Source: Roseburia sp. AF12-17LB | Lineage (GTDB): Bacteria; Bacillota; Clostridia; Lachnospirales; Lachnospiraceae | Reading direction: 5' to 3' | Length of the DNA stretch: 64,000 nt | NCBI RefSeq assembly: GCF_003479605.1 | Contig: NZ_QUHR01000003.1 | Location: 186,001 to 250,000 of the forward strand | In this document: positions 46,500 to 55,692 of the stretch, piece by piece | How the letters are laid out: every line of letters begins with the position of its first letter | How positions within the stretch are numbered: position 1 is the first letter of the stretch | Notes under the pieces: model-generated | The model's database searches: none | Seen by the model: the letters and a program-made list of their open reading frames with translations, nothing else | Told to the model about the DNA's origin: nothing | Position numbers and translations under genes: made by a program

Positions 46500-48008
46500 T
46501 TATAAATATTTCGCACTGAGTCTTAATAACTCTTCCTGACTTGTTTCCTTAGTATTAACAATTCCGGCAAGATGTCCATTTGACATAACACCAATCCGGT
46601 TTGTGATTCCAAGGATTTCCGGCATCTCAGAGGATACAACAATGATTGTTTTTCCCTGTTTTGCCATATTGATAATTAATTCATATATTTCGTATTTGGC
46701 ACCTACATCAATTCCTCTTGTAGGATCGTCCATCATAAATATATTTGGTGAGCGCTCCAGCCATTTACCAAATATTGCCTTCTGCTGATTTCCTCCGGAC
46801 AAACTGGAAATCATATCATCTGGTCCCATACATTTTGTATGCATGACTTTAATTTCTTCTGCCGTCGCACGAACCATATCATCATTGGAAAGTGCGAATC
46901 CATTTTTATAATGATTCATATTGGCGATTGTAGTATTAAATGTAATATCTGCTTTCAGGAAAAGTCCATTTGCTTTTCGTTCTTCTGTAATTAAAGCAAA
47001 TCCATGATCCATTGCATCTTTCGGGGATGTAAAATTCATTACTTTTCCATTATAAATTACATTTCCTGCCGCTCTGGTACGCATACCAAAAATAGTTTCC
47101 AATAGTTCCGTACGACCGGCTCCAACCAGACCATACAGTCCAAAAATTTCTCCTTCTTTAATATCAAAAGAAATATTCTGTAATTTTGGTGCATACTTAG
47201 TTGAAAGATTCTGTATAGAAAGAACCGTTTCACCAGGCTGGTTATCTACCGGTGGAAAACGGTTATCCAAAGAACGGCCAACCATTGCAGAAATCAGTTC
47301 ATTCATATTGGTATCTTTACTTGCCTTTGTCATAACAAGGCTGCCATCCCGAAGAACTGATATTTCATCACAAATTTCAAAAATTTCATCCATTTTATGT
47401 GAAATATAAATCAATGAAATTCCCTGTTCTTTTAACTGCCGCATCATCTTGAAAAGTTTTGCAACCTCCGGTGCTGTCAGTGATGAAGTCGGCTCGTCTA
47501 ATACGATTACTTTGGAATGATAAGAAATTGCTTTTGCAATTTCACACATCTGGCGCTGTGATACAGACATTTTTTTCATTGGCTGTGTCAGATTAACAGT
47601 AATACCAAGTTTACGGAATAAATCGGAAGTTTCCTTTCTCATTCTTCCTTCGTCAATCATTCCCAATGAATTCTTCGGATAGCGTCCTAAGAACATATTG
47701 TCAATGACACTGCGCTCCAGACACTGGTTTAATTCCTGATGAACCATTGCGACACCATTTTCAAGTGCATCCTTTGGGCCAGAAAAATTAACTTCTTTTC
47801 CATCTAATATTATTGTTCCTTCGTCCTTTTGATAAGTTCCGAAGAGACATTTCATCATTGTCGATTTACCGGCACCATTTTCACCCATAAGTCCCATGAT
47901 TGTTCCAGGTCTGACATTCAGATTGATATGATTCAGAACCTTATTTCTTCCGAACGATTTGCTCATGCCGTTAATCGATAAGACATATTTATTCTTATCC
48001 TCTGCCAT
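46500..48008 (-). CDS. mglA: Galactose-type ABC importer ATPase, two nucleotide-binding domains
   Basis: A 502-residue tandem ATPase. Domain 1: Walker A GENGAGKSTMMK, signature MSVSQRQMCEIAKA, Walker B VIVLDEPTSSLT. Domain 2: degenerate Walker A GLVGAGRTELLE, signature SLSGGNQQKAIFGKWL, MMDDPTRGIDVG. The second site with Arg for Lys is normal for the MglA/RbsA family. It lies between mglB and mglC and drives import of galactose-like sugars. Confidence 0.95.
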   Translation of the reverse strand: MAEDKNKYVLSINGMSKSFGRNKVLNHINLNVRPGTIMGLMGENGAGKSTMMKCLFGTYQKDEGTIILDGKEVNFSGPKDALENGVAMVHQELNQCLERSVIDNMFLGRYPKNSLGMIDEGRMRKETSDLFRKLGITVNLTQPMKKMSVSQRQMCEIAKAISYHSKVIVLDEPTSSLTAPEVAKLFKMMRQLKEQGISLIYISHKMDEIFEICDEISVLRDGSLVMTKASKDTNMNELISAMVGRSLDNRFPPVDNQPGETVLSIQNLSTKYAPKLQNISFDIKEGEIFGLYGLVGAGRTELLETIFGMRTRAAGNVIYNGKVMNFTSPKDAMDHGFALITEERKANGLFLKADITFNTTIANMNHYKNGFALSNDDMVRATAEEIKVMHTKCMGPDDMISSLSGGNQQKAIFGKWLERSPNIFMMDDPTRGIDVGAKYEIYELIINMAKQGKTIIVVSSEMPEILGITNRIGVMSNGHLAGIVNTKETSQEELLRLSAKYL

Positions 48009-48032
48009 AATTCTACTTCCTTTTCTTTGAAA

Positions 48033-48064
48033 AGAAGGACACCATTTTTATCTGATGCCCTTCT
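48033..48064 (-). terminator. Attenuator hairpin between mglB and mglA
   Basis: On the minus strand AGAAGGGCATC pairs with GGTGTCCTTCT (two G-U pairs) and runs into TTTTC, 25 nt before mglA. It would let most transcripts end after mglB, giving excess binding protein over ATPase and permease. Confidence 0.6.
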
Positions 48065-48096
48065 GTATCTATGCTGTTTTCTTCCAGGCAATAACC

Positions 48097-49374
48097 TTAT
48101 TTTGAAAGAAGTGATGTATAAGATGATGCATTGTCTGTTTTAACCATGTTGATTGCAAATGCATCATACTCACCCGGGTTGCCAAGACGGTTTGTAATGT
48201 TAGACTCTGTCTGTCCATCACCACCGATATAATCTACTTCAAGATTCAAAAGTTTGTCATAGTTCTGAAGAAGTGGCTGATAGGTTGAGCTAAGGAAGTT
48301 ATCGGAAGCATTGTAAATATCAAGCCATACCTTCTTGCTTGGGCTCTTGCTTTCATCCAGCTGATTGGATACTTTGTCATAAACCTTGGTTGAGTCTGTG
48401 AAATCCTGATAATTATCAGCTGTAACAGCTATATTTAATGCATAGTAGGATCTTTCTTCTTCACTATATCTGTAATCTTCTCCTTCTGTTAAGCAGTTTC
48501 CTGCATCATCCGGAGTACCGATACCGGTATCAATGTCTACTCCATCTAATGCATTACGAAGCACTCTTAATGTCAGGTAAGCCTGAACATCTGCATGCTG
48601 TGAAATTGTTCCGCCATATCCCTCTGCGATAGCTGCAACAGCATCACTGTTTGCATCGTATCCAAAGGTTGGTACTTTGTTATCTTTTGCCCATGCATTA
48701 AACATTGACATTCCCATACCATCATTATTAGAAACAACTACATCAATCTGGTCACCAAAAGATGCGGTCCATGTTCCGATTGCATTTCCTGCTGTAGCTG
48801 CATCCCATGTTGCACCAGCAGAGTTCTTCATCTCCTGTGAAGCAAGTTCACGAATTGTATAAGTCTTTCCATCTACATCCAGTGTTGCATCCTGAACAAC
48901 TTTTGCAGAACCGTCTACGTTTGTACCAGCCGGTGTTGAATCAATTGCTCCATTTGCATCTACTCCGGTTCCAAGTGCAGAACGGACACCACGGGTACGT
49001 GCAATAGAATCGTTATGTCCGATGTCTCCGATTGCAAGTACATAACCAATTACTCCGTCTCCGTTACGGTCAATGGTCGCTGCATTTTCTTTGATATAGT
49101 CAAGAACCATCTGTCCCTGCAGTTCAGCACCCTGATTTGCATCGAATCCTACATAATAGGTATCTTTGTTGTAATTTAATGCATCCATGTCAAGTTCTCC
49201 TGTGGAGCTGTTGGATGGCTGACGGTTAAACCAGCAAAGTGGTTTATCCTTGTTTGCTACGCTGCTGGTGCTTCCTGAGTCACCAGAGCCGCTTCCTCCG
49301 GAAGAGCTACATCCAACCATGGATAATGCAAGTGTTGCTGCCACCAATACAGTTAATAATTTTTTCCTTCTCAT
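48097..49374 (-). CDS. mglB: Circularly permuted galactose-binding lipoprotein
   Basis: About 425 residues with lipobox SMVGCSS and a Gly/Ser linker. The mature protein starts at KPLCWFNRQPS, equal to the VPVVFFNKEPS strand about 90 residues into normal MglB. It continues in normal order: TYYVGFDANQGAELQGQMV, DRNGDGVIGYVLAIGDIGHND, WDAATAGNAIG, IDVVVSNNDGMGMSMF, VPTFGYDANSDAVAAI. At the C-terminus, after a KSPSKK linker, comes VWLDIYNASDNFLSSTYQPL, EVDYIGGDGQTESN and YDAFAINMVKTDNASS: the segment that opens ordinary MglB. The N-terminal copy is absent, so this is a permutation, not a duplication. It would still bind a hexose and feed MglA/C. Confidence 0.9.
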   Translation of the reverse strand: MRRKKLLTVLVAATLALSMVGCSSSGGSGSGDSGSTSSVANKDKPLCWFNRQPSNSSTGELDMDALNYNKDTYYVGFDANQGAELQGQMVLDYIKENAATIDRNGDGVIGYVLAIGDIGHNDSIARTRGVRSALGTGVDANGAIDSTPAGTNVDGSAKVVQDATLDVDGKTYTIRELASQEMKNSAGATWDAATAGNAIGTWTASFGDQIDVVVSNNDGMGMSMFNAWAKDNKVPTFGYDANSDAVAAIAEGYGGTISQHADVQAYLTLRVLRNALDGVDIDTGIGTPDDAGNCLTEGEDYRYSEEERSYYALNIAVTADNYQDFTDSTKVYDKVSNQLDESKSPSKKVWLDIYNASDNFLSSTYQPLLQNYDKLLNLEVDYIGGDGQTESNITNRLGNPGEYDAFAINMVKTDNASSYTSLLSK

Positions 49375-49441
49375 TCTTTTTTCCTCCTGGTTTGCAATTT
49401 GTTGATTTTGGTTTCTCCGAACCTGTCTCATCGACTAAATT

Positions 49442-49508
49442 CATTATAATCACAAACCGATCTGGAAAGAATAGAATTTTTTTGGATGAAATATCAAAAT
49501 ATTTTGAT
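49442..49508 (-). promoter_or_regulatory. mgl promoter with weak -35 and perfect 18-bp palindrome
   Basis: On the minus strand a perfect -10 TATAAT lies at 49442-49447 with no good -35. TATCAAAATATTTTGATA (49491-49508), a perfect 18-bp palindrome, stands about 45 bp upstream. Weak -35 plus upstream operator is typical of an activated promoter; the YesN-type regulator is the nearest candidate. Confidence 0.65.
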
Positions 49509-49542
49509 AATCTGTAATTTTTATATGTATTTTGACGAACAA

Positions 49543-50010
49543 CTATGCAGCTGCACCATCATTCTGTTGGCATGTATGCAGGAATGCCTCTGCCAGCTGC
49601 TGGTTCTGCTGTGCCTGTTTTCTGATATGATTAACCACGAAAAAAGGCAGGAAAAATAAGGAAAGGAAACCTAAACACAATGCGATGGCACCGACTAATA
49701 AATCAATCGGAAAATACGGGACTACAAACCAGCCAAATTTTGCAATGTTCCATGCCCATTTTGCCGCTATTCCAAAACCACCCACTTTGCTGTAACAAAC
49801 ACAGCCCATAACAAATCCTATCATAATAAAAATCGGATGGAATGCCAGCACCATTCCGATACCTCCACAGACCGTTCCGGCAATTGCCAGTCCCCAGATT
49901 TTCTGAACCTCATATAACTGTGTCTCCGCTTCCCGTTTTACCTGCATTGCATAACCATAATCGTTACCAAATTCTACTTCTTCATAAAGATTTCTTTTTT
50001 CTTTTGCCAT
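49543..50010 (-). CDS. Hypothetical four-helix membrane protein
   Basis: About 155 residues: a soluble N-terminus (YEEVEFGNDYGYAMQVKREAE), then helices around IWGLAIAGTVCGGIGMVLAF, FIMIGFVMGCVCYS, FGWFVVPYFPIDLLVGAIAL and LGFLSLFFLPFFVV, and a Gln-rich tail. I recognise no family. The ATG 50010 has AAGAGGAAAATATT before it. It is a lone gene between mglB and the broken XRE regulator, transcribed leftward. Confidence 0.65.
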   Translation of the reverse strand: MAKEKRNLYEEVEFGNDYGYAMQVKREAETQLYEVQKIWGLAIAGTVCGGIGMVLAFHPIFIMIGFVMGCVCYSKVGGFGIAAKWAWNIAKFGWFVVPYFPIDLLVGAIALCLGFLSLFFLPFFVVNHIRKQAQQNQQLAEAFLHTCQQNDGAAA

Positions 50011-50126
50011 AATATTTTCCTCTTTTCTCCGATGTTCCACCGGTTTTTATTATTGTTTTCACTTATATGACGGAATAATATTATGGCAGGTTTTATTTTT
50101 TTAAAAATTTTTTTGACAAGTCCTTA

Positions 50127-50522
50127 TTGCTTTCTTCCGATTACCTGTTTCCCACACTTCCTTTGTACTATGCACACAAGGCTTACCATACCGGAACGCT
50201 GAAAGATTTGAGAGTCGCAGAAAAAAGAAGGTCATTGCAGGAATTGTCTGATGCTACCGGCATCCCAAGTTCCACACCCGGCAACTATGAGAAAGATGAA
50301 AATGTAGATATGTCACTTGGCAATCTACTGACGCTTGCAGACTTTTATCAAGTAAGCACCGATTATCTTCTTTGCTGAACCGAACTACGTGAACATACAA
50401 ATAAGTCAGTATCCGATCTGCATCTCAATGATGATGCAGTTCAAATACTGACTGATGAAAAATATAATCCACGGTTATTATCAGAATTACTCTCTCATGA
50501 AAGCTTCCATTATAAAGTTTAG
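50127..50522 (+). pseudogene. XRE-family regulator broken by an in-frame TGA
   Basis: LKDLRVAEKRRSLQELSDATGIPSSTPGNYEKD and LADFYQVSTDYLLC form an XRE helix-turn-helix of the type common on Lachnospiraceae mobile elements. A TGA at 50376-50378 follows Cys. The frame then continues open for 48 codons: TELREHTNKSVSDLHLNDDAVQILTDEKYNPRLLSELL, split here by kind, to TAG at 50520. The family normally reads CRTE... at this place, so CGA to TGA is the likely lesion. The N-terminus (MLSSDYLFPTLP) is also not family-like. Confidence 0.8.
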
Positions 50523-50552
50523 GTTTCATGTACAATCGACAGCCCAACTTAA

Positions 50553-52031
50553 CTATCTGCTTTCTACTATTGTATATGTTCCTGATTCAAAATTTACATA
50601 TAATGTTGCAAATGCACTATTATATTCCCAGCGGATTTCCAGAGACCTCTCCCCTCCGGAGATTGCTACCTCTGCGCCTTCTGAAAATGCCTTATGGGTA
50701 TTTCGCATGCGGATTAACGCAAGCTGTTTTTGAACCACATCTTTTTTCAACCCTTCCGTGATCTGATCAGTGGAAAGATTTGTCCGGTTGATTTCCTTAT
50801 GTCCGGATTCTCCCGCGCGCTGCACCGCTTCATGGTCATTTTTTCCGGCAAACAGATCCAGATACCAGATTTGCGGTTTGCCCGGCATAAACATCTGGAT
50901 TGCCCGCGCCAGAAGCATTTTTTCATCTGACTCTCCCAATGCACTATAGTACGTGGCATTTACCTGATAATACAGATTCTTTTGTCCATGTAAATTTTTG
51001 ACCATGCCTCCGCGGGATACAATCCGGTCAATTAGCGACTGGATCTCCTCTTCCGGAAGCAGCCCCTTTAAGTCCAGAAGCGGGATACCGTCGTGACAGC
51101 CGAGCATGTTGACCGTGGAGATCTTCTTTTCCACAATCTCCTTCGCCCATGCCGCAAGGTACGTTCCCCGCCGGTTCTCAATCGCATCAATGACCAGTCC
51201 CGGCAGGAAAAAGTCATAGGTTGCATAGCCTTTTTCTGCAAGTGTCTCATATATTTTTTCGTCATATGCCGCGTGGATCTCCGGCAAAAGCGTAAGTCCC
51301 AAAGGTTCTGCCAGTGCATGGATCTTTTGTAAAAGTTCCCACGTTTCCGGATCATTGAGAAAGTTTTTCTTTCCCGGTGTCTTCGGCGCATAGGCAAAGG
51401 CATCCAGCCGCACAATCGCCGCGCCGTAAGAGGCTATTTTTTCCAGTGTTTCACGATAAAACTTCCACACTTTTGGTGACTGGATGTTTACATCCATCTG
51501 TCCGAGATACTGTCTGCCATGCACTTCCTGATAAAAGGTATTCCAGTATGGCACTTTTTTTCCATCCGGAAATTCCACCATCAGGATCGGCAGCCCGGGT
51601 TTGCGGAAAAACATCTGCTTCAGGCAGCTTTCATCCGGCTGGATATAGCCTTCCTTCGTCATGGTTCCATGCCCTTCCCAGAAATGGTTCCAATCGATGA
51701 AAAAATCGCGGTACGCAGAAGCCTCCCCTTTTTCCACAAGATCCCGAAACTGCGGGGACTGTGCGGAAGCATGGTTTAAAATAAAATCGAGTTTCAAATC
51801 AATTCCCATATCCTTTAACTGTTCAAGGTCTTTCCGGTTGGCAAGCTGCTCATTCAGGTCATAGTCAATCACGGAAAATCCCCGGTCGAGATCGGAATGG
51901 TACAGGCTCGGCAGAATGTAAAAAGAAGAAAATACATCCTGCAAAGCCTCAGTTTTCAGCAATGTTACGATATCTCCCAGATTTCCTCCAAGGCTGTCGG
52001 GATATGCATTGAGCATCGGTTTATGGTTCAT
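50553..52031 (-). CDS. GH13 sucrose phosphorylase, probably sucrose 6F-phosphate phosphorylase
   Basis: A 492-residue GH13_18 enzyme. The nucleophile Asp is in AIVRLDAFAY, the acid/base Glu in LLPEIHAAY and the transition-state Asp in MLGCHDGIPLLDL. The opening LNAYPDSLGGNLGDI is the family start. It cleaves the sucrose bond with phosphate to give glucose 1-phosphate plus fructose or, when the substrate is phosphorylated, fructose 6-phosphate. It directly follows (11-bp overlap) an AgaSK enzyme that makes sucrose 6-phosphate; in Ruminococcus gnavus the same pairing belongs to a sucrose 6F-phosphate phosphorylase. The phosphate specificity is inferred from that context. Confidence 0.88.
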   Translation of the reverse strand: MNHKPMLNAYPDSLGGNLGDIVTLLKTEALQDVFSSFYILPSLYHSDLDRGFSVIDYDLNEQLANRKDLEQLKDMGIDLKLDFILNHASAQSPQFRDLVEKGEASAYRDFFIDWNHFWEGHGTMTKEGYIQPDESCLKQMFFRKPGLPILMVEFPDGKKVPYWNTFYQEVHGRQYLGQMDVNIQSPKVWKFYRETLEKIASYGAAIVRLDAFAYAPKTPGKKNFLNDPETWELLQKIHALAEPLGLTLLPEIHAAYDEKIYETLAEKGYATYDFFLPGLVIDAIENRRGTYLAAWAKEIVEKKISTVNMLGCHDGIPLLDLKGLLPEEEIQSLIDRIVSRGGMVKNLHGQKNLYYQVNATYYSALGESDEKMLLARAIQMFMPGKPQIWYLDLFAGKNDHEAVQRAGESGHKEINRTNLSTDQITEGLKKDVVQKQLALIRMRNTHKAFSEGAEVAISGGERSLEIRWEYNSAFATLYVNFESGTYTIVESR

Positions 52032-54828
52032 AAACTCTTCCGTCCTTTCCCACGATTAATCCTGCATTTTTGCGCTGCACTTCAATTTTTTCCTGTTCCA
52101 GTTCTACCACGCGACAGATAAACGGGCTTGCGGCATTCTCATCGCGGTTTCTGCGGATGCGCCGCTCCCTGGTCTCCTCCGGGGAACTTTCCAGAAAGAC
52201 GGGTAGATCCACACCATGTAAATCGTCACTGCCTCCGTGTGTCCACTCCAGAAGTAATACGGATATTCCGGAAAAATCGGTTTCTTCCGATGAAATCTCG
52301 CCATCTTCCCGTCCCATATGCCGCAATGTGATTGAATCTTTTCCCTCATGAAATGCCGCAAGCACTTCATTGATCCGGTCGAAGTCAATCTCTTTCTTTG
52401 TCCCGAGATATCCACGCAGTCCGTCTTCCCCGGCTTCTTTATACACACGCAGCCGCTCTTCATCGTTGCGTTTTGGAATCCGGTGTGGATAATCATCGCC
52501 CGAGAGCAGGTAACAGCCCCTGCCGTCATTTAAAAAATACTGCTGCAATGCCGTGGCAAGTGTTGTTTTTCCGGAACCGGAGCCACCATAAATACTGATG
52601 ACCATGCGATTTTTGGTATTCCTCTCACACCATTTCTGTACTTTTTCGTATAATGCTCCAGCCTCTTTCAGCTCTGTAAAAACAAACTGATACGCCTCAT
52701 ATTCTCTGGTAAACGGCGGAAGCGGAATTCCCGCATGCATCAGTGCTGCACCGGAATACTGTCTGCCGCTCTGTTCTTCCAGATACACGGCATCCGGTTT
52801 TAACCCACGCAGGCGGACATAAACGGCTGCCTGATTTGCCTCTGCCCTAAGACGCACTGCGCTGACTAATGCATGATCCTGTTCCTCTGACACCGTCATC
52901 CATGCCGCAATTTCATCCATAAACGGATCGGACAGCCGCCAGTAGGTTCCCTCGTTAATGAGCGTTTCATACTTCTTGTATGTTTTAATCTGCTCCCGGA
53001 TCTGCTGTTTTTCCTCATCGGATAAAAGCGCCGGGTTTAATTCGTAACCGAAGGTTCCAGCCATCGCCGTCACCCCCCGGGTGTGGAAACTTGTTACCCG
53101 TCCGGTCTGGTGGTTCGGCACCGCTGAAACGTGCGCCCCCATTACGGAAACCGGATAGAAAAACGACGTTCCGTACTGGATCCTTGTGCGGTTGATTGCA
53201 TCGGTATTGTCACTACACCAGATCTGTGGGGAATAATAAAGCATTCCTGCGTCAAATCTGCCGCCGCCACCGCTGCATCCCTCAAGCAGAAGATCCGGAT
53301 ACCGGCTGCACAGGCGCTCCATAAAATCATAGACACCAAGCACGTAATCATAGGAAAGATTTCCGGCATAGACATCTGCCATACTGCGGTTCATATCCCA
53401 CTTGACATAATCAATTTTTCCCTGATCCAGCACGGCACAAATCTGATCAAATACACAGTCGCGCACTTCTTTTCTGGAAAAATCAAGCAGTAACTGGTTT
53501 CTCGAGCGCACCGGCTTTTTTCCCGGAATCTGAATTGCCCAGTCTGGATGTGCCCGGTAAAGGTCGCTGTCTTCATTGACCATCTCCGGCTCAATCCAAA
53601 TGCCAAATTTCACCCCCTGATTATGCACACGGGTAATAAGCTCTGCCAGGCTTCCCCCCAGTTTCTTTTCATTGACCTGCCAGTCCCCAAGGGAAGAATT
53701 ATCATCGTTTCTTTTCCCAAACCAGCCGTCATCCATCACTACCATATCAATTCCAAGGGAAGCAGCTTCTTTTGCCAGATCCACGATCGTATCTCCCGTA
53801 AAATCGAAATATGCTGCCTCCCAGCTGTTAATCAGCACCGGGCGCTGCATATGGACATATTTGCTGCGGCACACATGGTTGCGGATGCAGTTATGATATT
53901 GCTGCGACAGTGCAGACAATCCGTCTGCCGAATAAGACAAAATGACTTCCGGTACCGTGAAGGTTTCTCCTTCCGCAAGCGGATAGGAAAACAGTTCTTC
54001 ATTTAATCCGAGAAGCAGGCGCGTCTGGTTGAACTGATCTTTTTCTGCCTCACAGGAGAAATTTCCGCTGTATACAAACAGCATTCCATAGCAGCTGCCT
54101 GCGGTCTCTGTTGTTCCTTTTTCTGCCAAAATCACTGCCGGATTATACTGATGACTGGACGTTCCCCTGCGGCTGCCAAACGCAATGGTTCCATGCCCCA
54201 GCGGCGTACGCTCCAGATTGCGCTCCATGGCATGCTTTCCATAAAACCGCAGGACATCAAAATCTCCCTGTACAAAATCCAGACAGGCTGCCGCTGCCTT
54301 TTCGATCGTAATCTGCCCAGTTCCCGTATTTTTAATCTGGACGCTCCTTGTAATGACATCGTTTTCTTCCAAAACACCATACAGCAGATGAACTTCAACC
54401 TGTGCGTTTTCGTCTGCAAGGACAATTTCCAGTGTCTGTGCTTCCTCTTTGTCTGCCCAGACAGCCGGAAGTCCCTGTAACTGGTATTTGCCGCTTCGGA
54501 TCTCATAACTTTTAAAAAGCAGATCTGCACTTTCCACTCCTTTTTCATTTTTGATATTCAGCGCAATATTGCGGTAATCCCCAGTTCCAATGGAAGGATA
54601 CTCCTGTGGCAGCGCATCCAGCGAATAGGTGCGGTCCATGCCCGCTGCATAAGGATTTCCGGAAAATCCACGGTCTGCATAGGTTAAAACATAATCCATG
54701 GAGCTGTTTGTTTTAGCTCCATAGTACAGATGCAGCAGATATCCCAGTGAATCGACCTGCATCTGATAAGTTGTATGCAACGTATGCAGGTTAAATATTT
54801 TTTTATTTGGATTGTATATAATTGCCAT
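52021..54828 (-). CDS. agaSK: AgaSK: alpha-galactosidase / sucrose kinase fusion
   Basis: About 935 residues, the length of the known AgaSK of Ruminococcus gnavus. Residues 1 to about 720 are a GH36 alpha-galactosidase: YVKWDMNRSM (nucleophile Asp), CSDNTDAINR (acid/base Asp), VVMDDGWFGKR and FGIWIEPEMV. From about 725 a P-loop kinase domain follows: ISIYGGSGSGKTTLATAL with LLSGDDYPHRIP. It removes galactose from raffinose-family sugars and phosphorylates the sucrose formed. The ATG 54828 has GAGGTGA five bases upstream; the GTG at 54837 overlaps that site. It sits directly after the importer genes. Confidence 0.95.
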   Translation of the reverse strand: MAIIYNPNKKIFNLHTLHTTYQMQVDSLGYLLHLYYGAKTNSSMDYVLTYADRGFSGNPYAAGMDRTYSLDALPQEYPSIGTGDYRNIALNIKNEKGVESADLLFKSYEIRSGKYQLQGLPAVWADKEEAQTLEIVLADENAQVEVHLLYGVLEENDVITRSVQIKNTGTGQITIEKAAAACLDFVQGDFDVLRFYGKHAMERNLERTPLGHGTIAFGSRRGTSSHQYNPAVILAEKGTTETAGSCYGMLFVYSGNFSCEAEKDQFNQTRLLLGLNEELFSYPLAEGETFTVPEVILSYSADGLSALSQQYHNCIRNHVCRSKYVHMQRPVLINSWEAAYFDFTGDTIVDLAKEAASLGIDMVVMDDGWFGKRNDDNSSLGDWQVNEKKLGGSLAELITRVHNQGVKFGIWIEPEMVNEDSDLYRAHPDWAIQIPGKKPVRSRNQLLLDFSRKEVRDCVFDQICAVLDQGKIDYVKWDMNRSMADVYAGNLSYDYVLGVYDFMERLCSRYPDLLLEGCSGGGGRFDAGMLYYSPQIWCSDNTDAINRTRIQYGTSFFYPVSVMGAHVSAVPNHQTGRVTSFHTRGVTAMAGTFGYELNPALLSDEEKQQIREQIKTYKKYETLINEGTYWRLSDPFMDEIAAWMTVSEEQDHALVSAVRLRAEANQAAVYVRLRGLKPDAVYLEEQSGRQYSGAALMHAGIPLPPFTREYEAYQFVFTELKEAGALYEKVQKWCERNTKNRMVISIYGGSGSGKTTLATALQQYFLNDGRGCYLLSGDDYPHRIPKRNDEERLRVYKEAGEDGLRGYLGTKKEIDFDRINEVLAAFHEGKDSITLRHMGREDGEISSEETDFSGISVLLLEWTHGGSDDLHGVDLPVFLESSPEETRERRIRRNRDENAASPFICRVVELEQEKIEVQRKNAGLIVGKDGRVYEP

Positions 54829-54849
54829 AGAAGTCACCTCGTTTTATTT

Positions 54850-55692
54850 TTATCCTTTGACTGCACCGTTTGCCACACCGTTTAAAATCTGTTTCTGACA
54901 AATCACATAGAAAATAAGGATTGGAATCAGTGCCATAATATAGGAAGCAAATGCCAGATTGTAATTGGTTCCAAACTGTGTCTGGAAATTAAGCTGTGCA
55001 AGCGGCAGCGTATTCTGTCCGGTTCCAGACATGATCACAAGCGGTGTCATAACATCATTCCACGTTCCAAGAGCTGTCAGGATTGCAACTGTTGCATGCA
55101 TTGGCATCATCATTGGAAAGACCACTTTCCAGTAAGTAGTCCATGTGCTTGCTCCGTCAATATCTGCCGCCTCTTCCAGCGCTATCGGAATATTTTTTAA
55201 GTACCCACTGTAAAGAAGGACGTTCATTGGCATATAAAATACCAGATACAACAGAATGACACCCGCGCGGTTTCCAAGTCCCATATGCGCCGTCTGCTTT
55301 ACCAGAGGCATCATTAAGATGGAAAACGGAACAAACATTCCGCTGACAATATACAGATAGATAAATCGGAAACTTTTTCTTCTTGCCATGCCGCGTCCGA
55401 TCACATAGCCTGCAATTGAGTGGATCAGGATTGCCAGTACGATTGTTACCAGTGTGATCAGTAAACTGTTTCCAAGAGAGTGCCAGAAATCGGTCACTTC
55501 CATTGCCTGACGGAAATTTTCAAAACTCCACTGTTTCGGGAAAGAAAGTGCACCCGCCACATCGTTTGTCATCTCACTCGGTTTCTTAAACGCAATGATC
55601 ACTGCCATATACAGCGGGAAAAATACCGTAACCGTCCCCAAAATCAGAACAATCGTAAGTACCCAGTTTGTTTTCTGTTTTACTTTCATCAT
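54850..55692 (-). CDS. Carbohydrate ABC permease (MalG-type), alpha-galactoside importer
   Basis: A 280-residue permease with six helices. The cytoplasmic coupling motif is EEAADIDGASTWTTYWKVVFP. It pairs with the MalF-type permease that overlaps it by 4 bp. No ATPase gene is in the cluster, so it must use a shared MsmK-like ATPase elsewhere, as is common in Bacillota. Confidence 0.93.
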   Translation of the reverse strand: MMKVKQKTNWVLTIVLILGTVTVFFPLYMAVIIAFKKPSEMTNDVAGALSFPKQWSFENFRQAMEVTDFWHSLGNSLLITLVTIVLAILIHSIAGYVIGRGMARRKSFRFIYLYIVSGMFVPFSILMMPLVKQTAHMGLGNRAGVILLYLVFYMPMNVLLYSGYLKNIPIALEEAADIDGASTWTTYWKVVFPMMMPMHATVAILTALGTWNDVMTPLVIMSGTGQNTLPLAQLNFQTQFGTNYNLAFASYIMALIPILIFYVICQKQILNGVANGAVKG

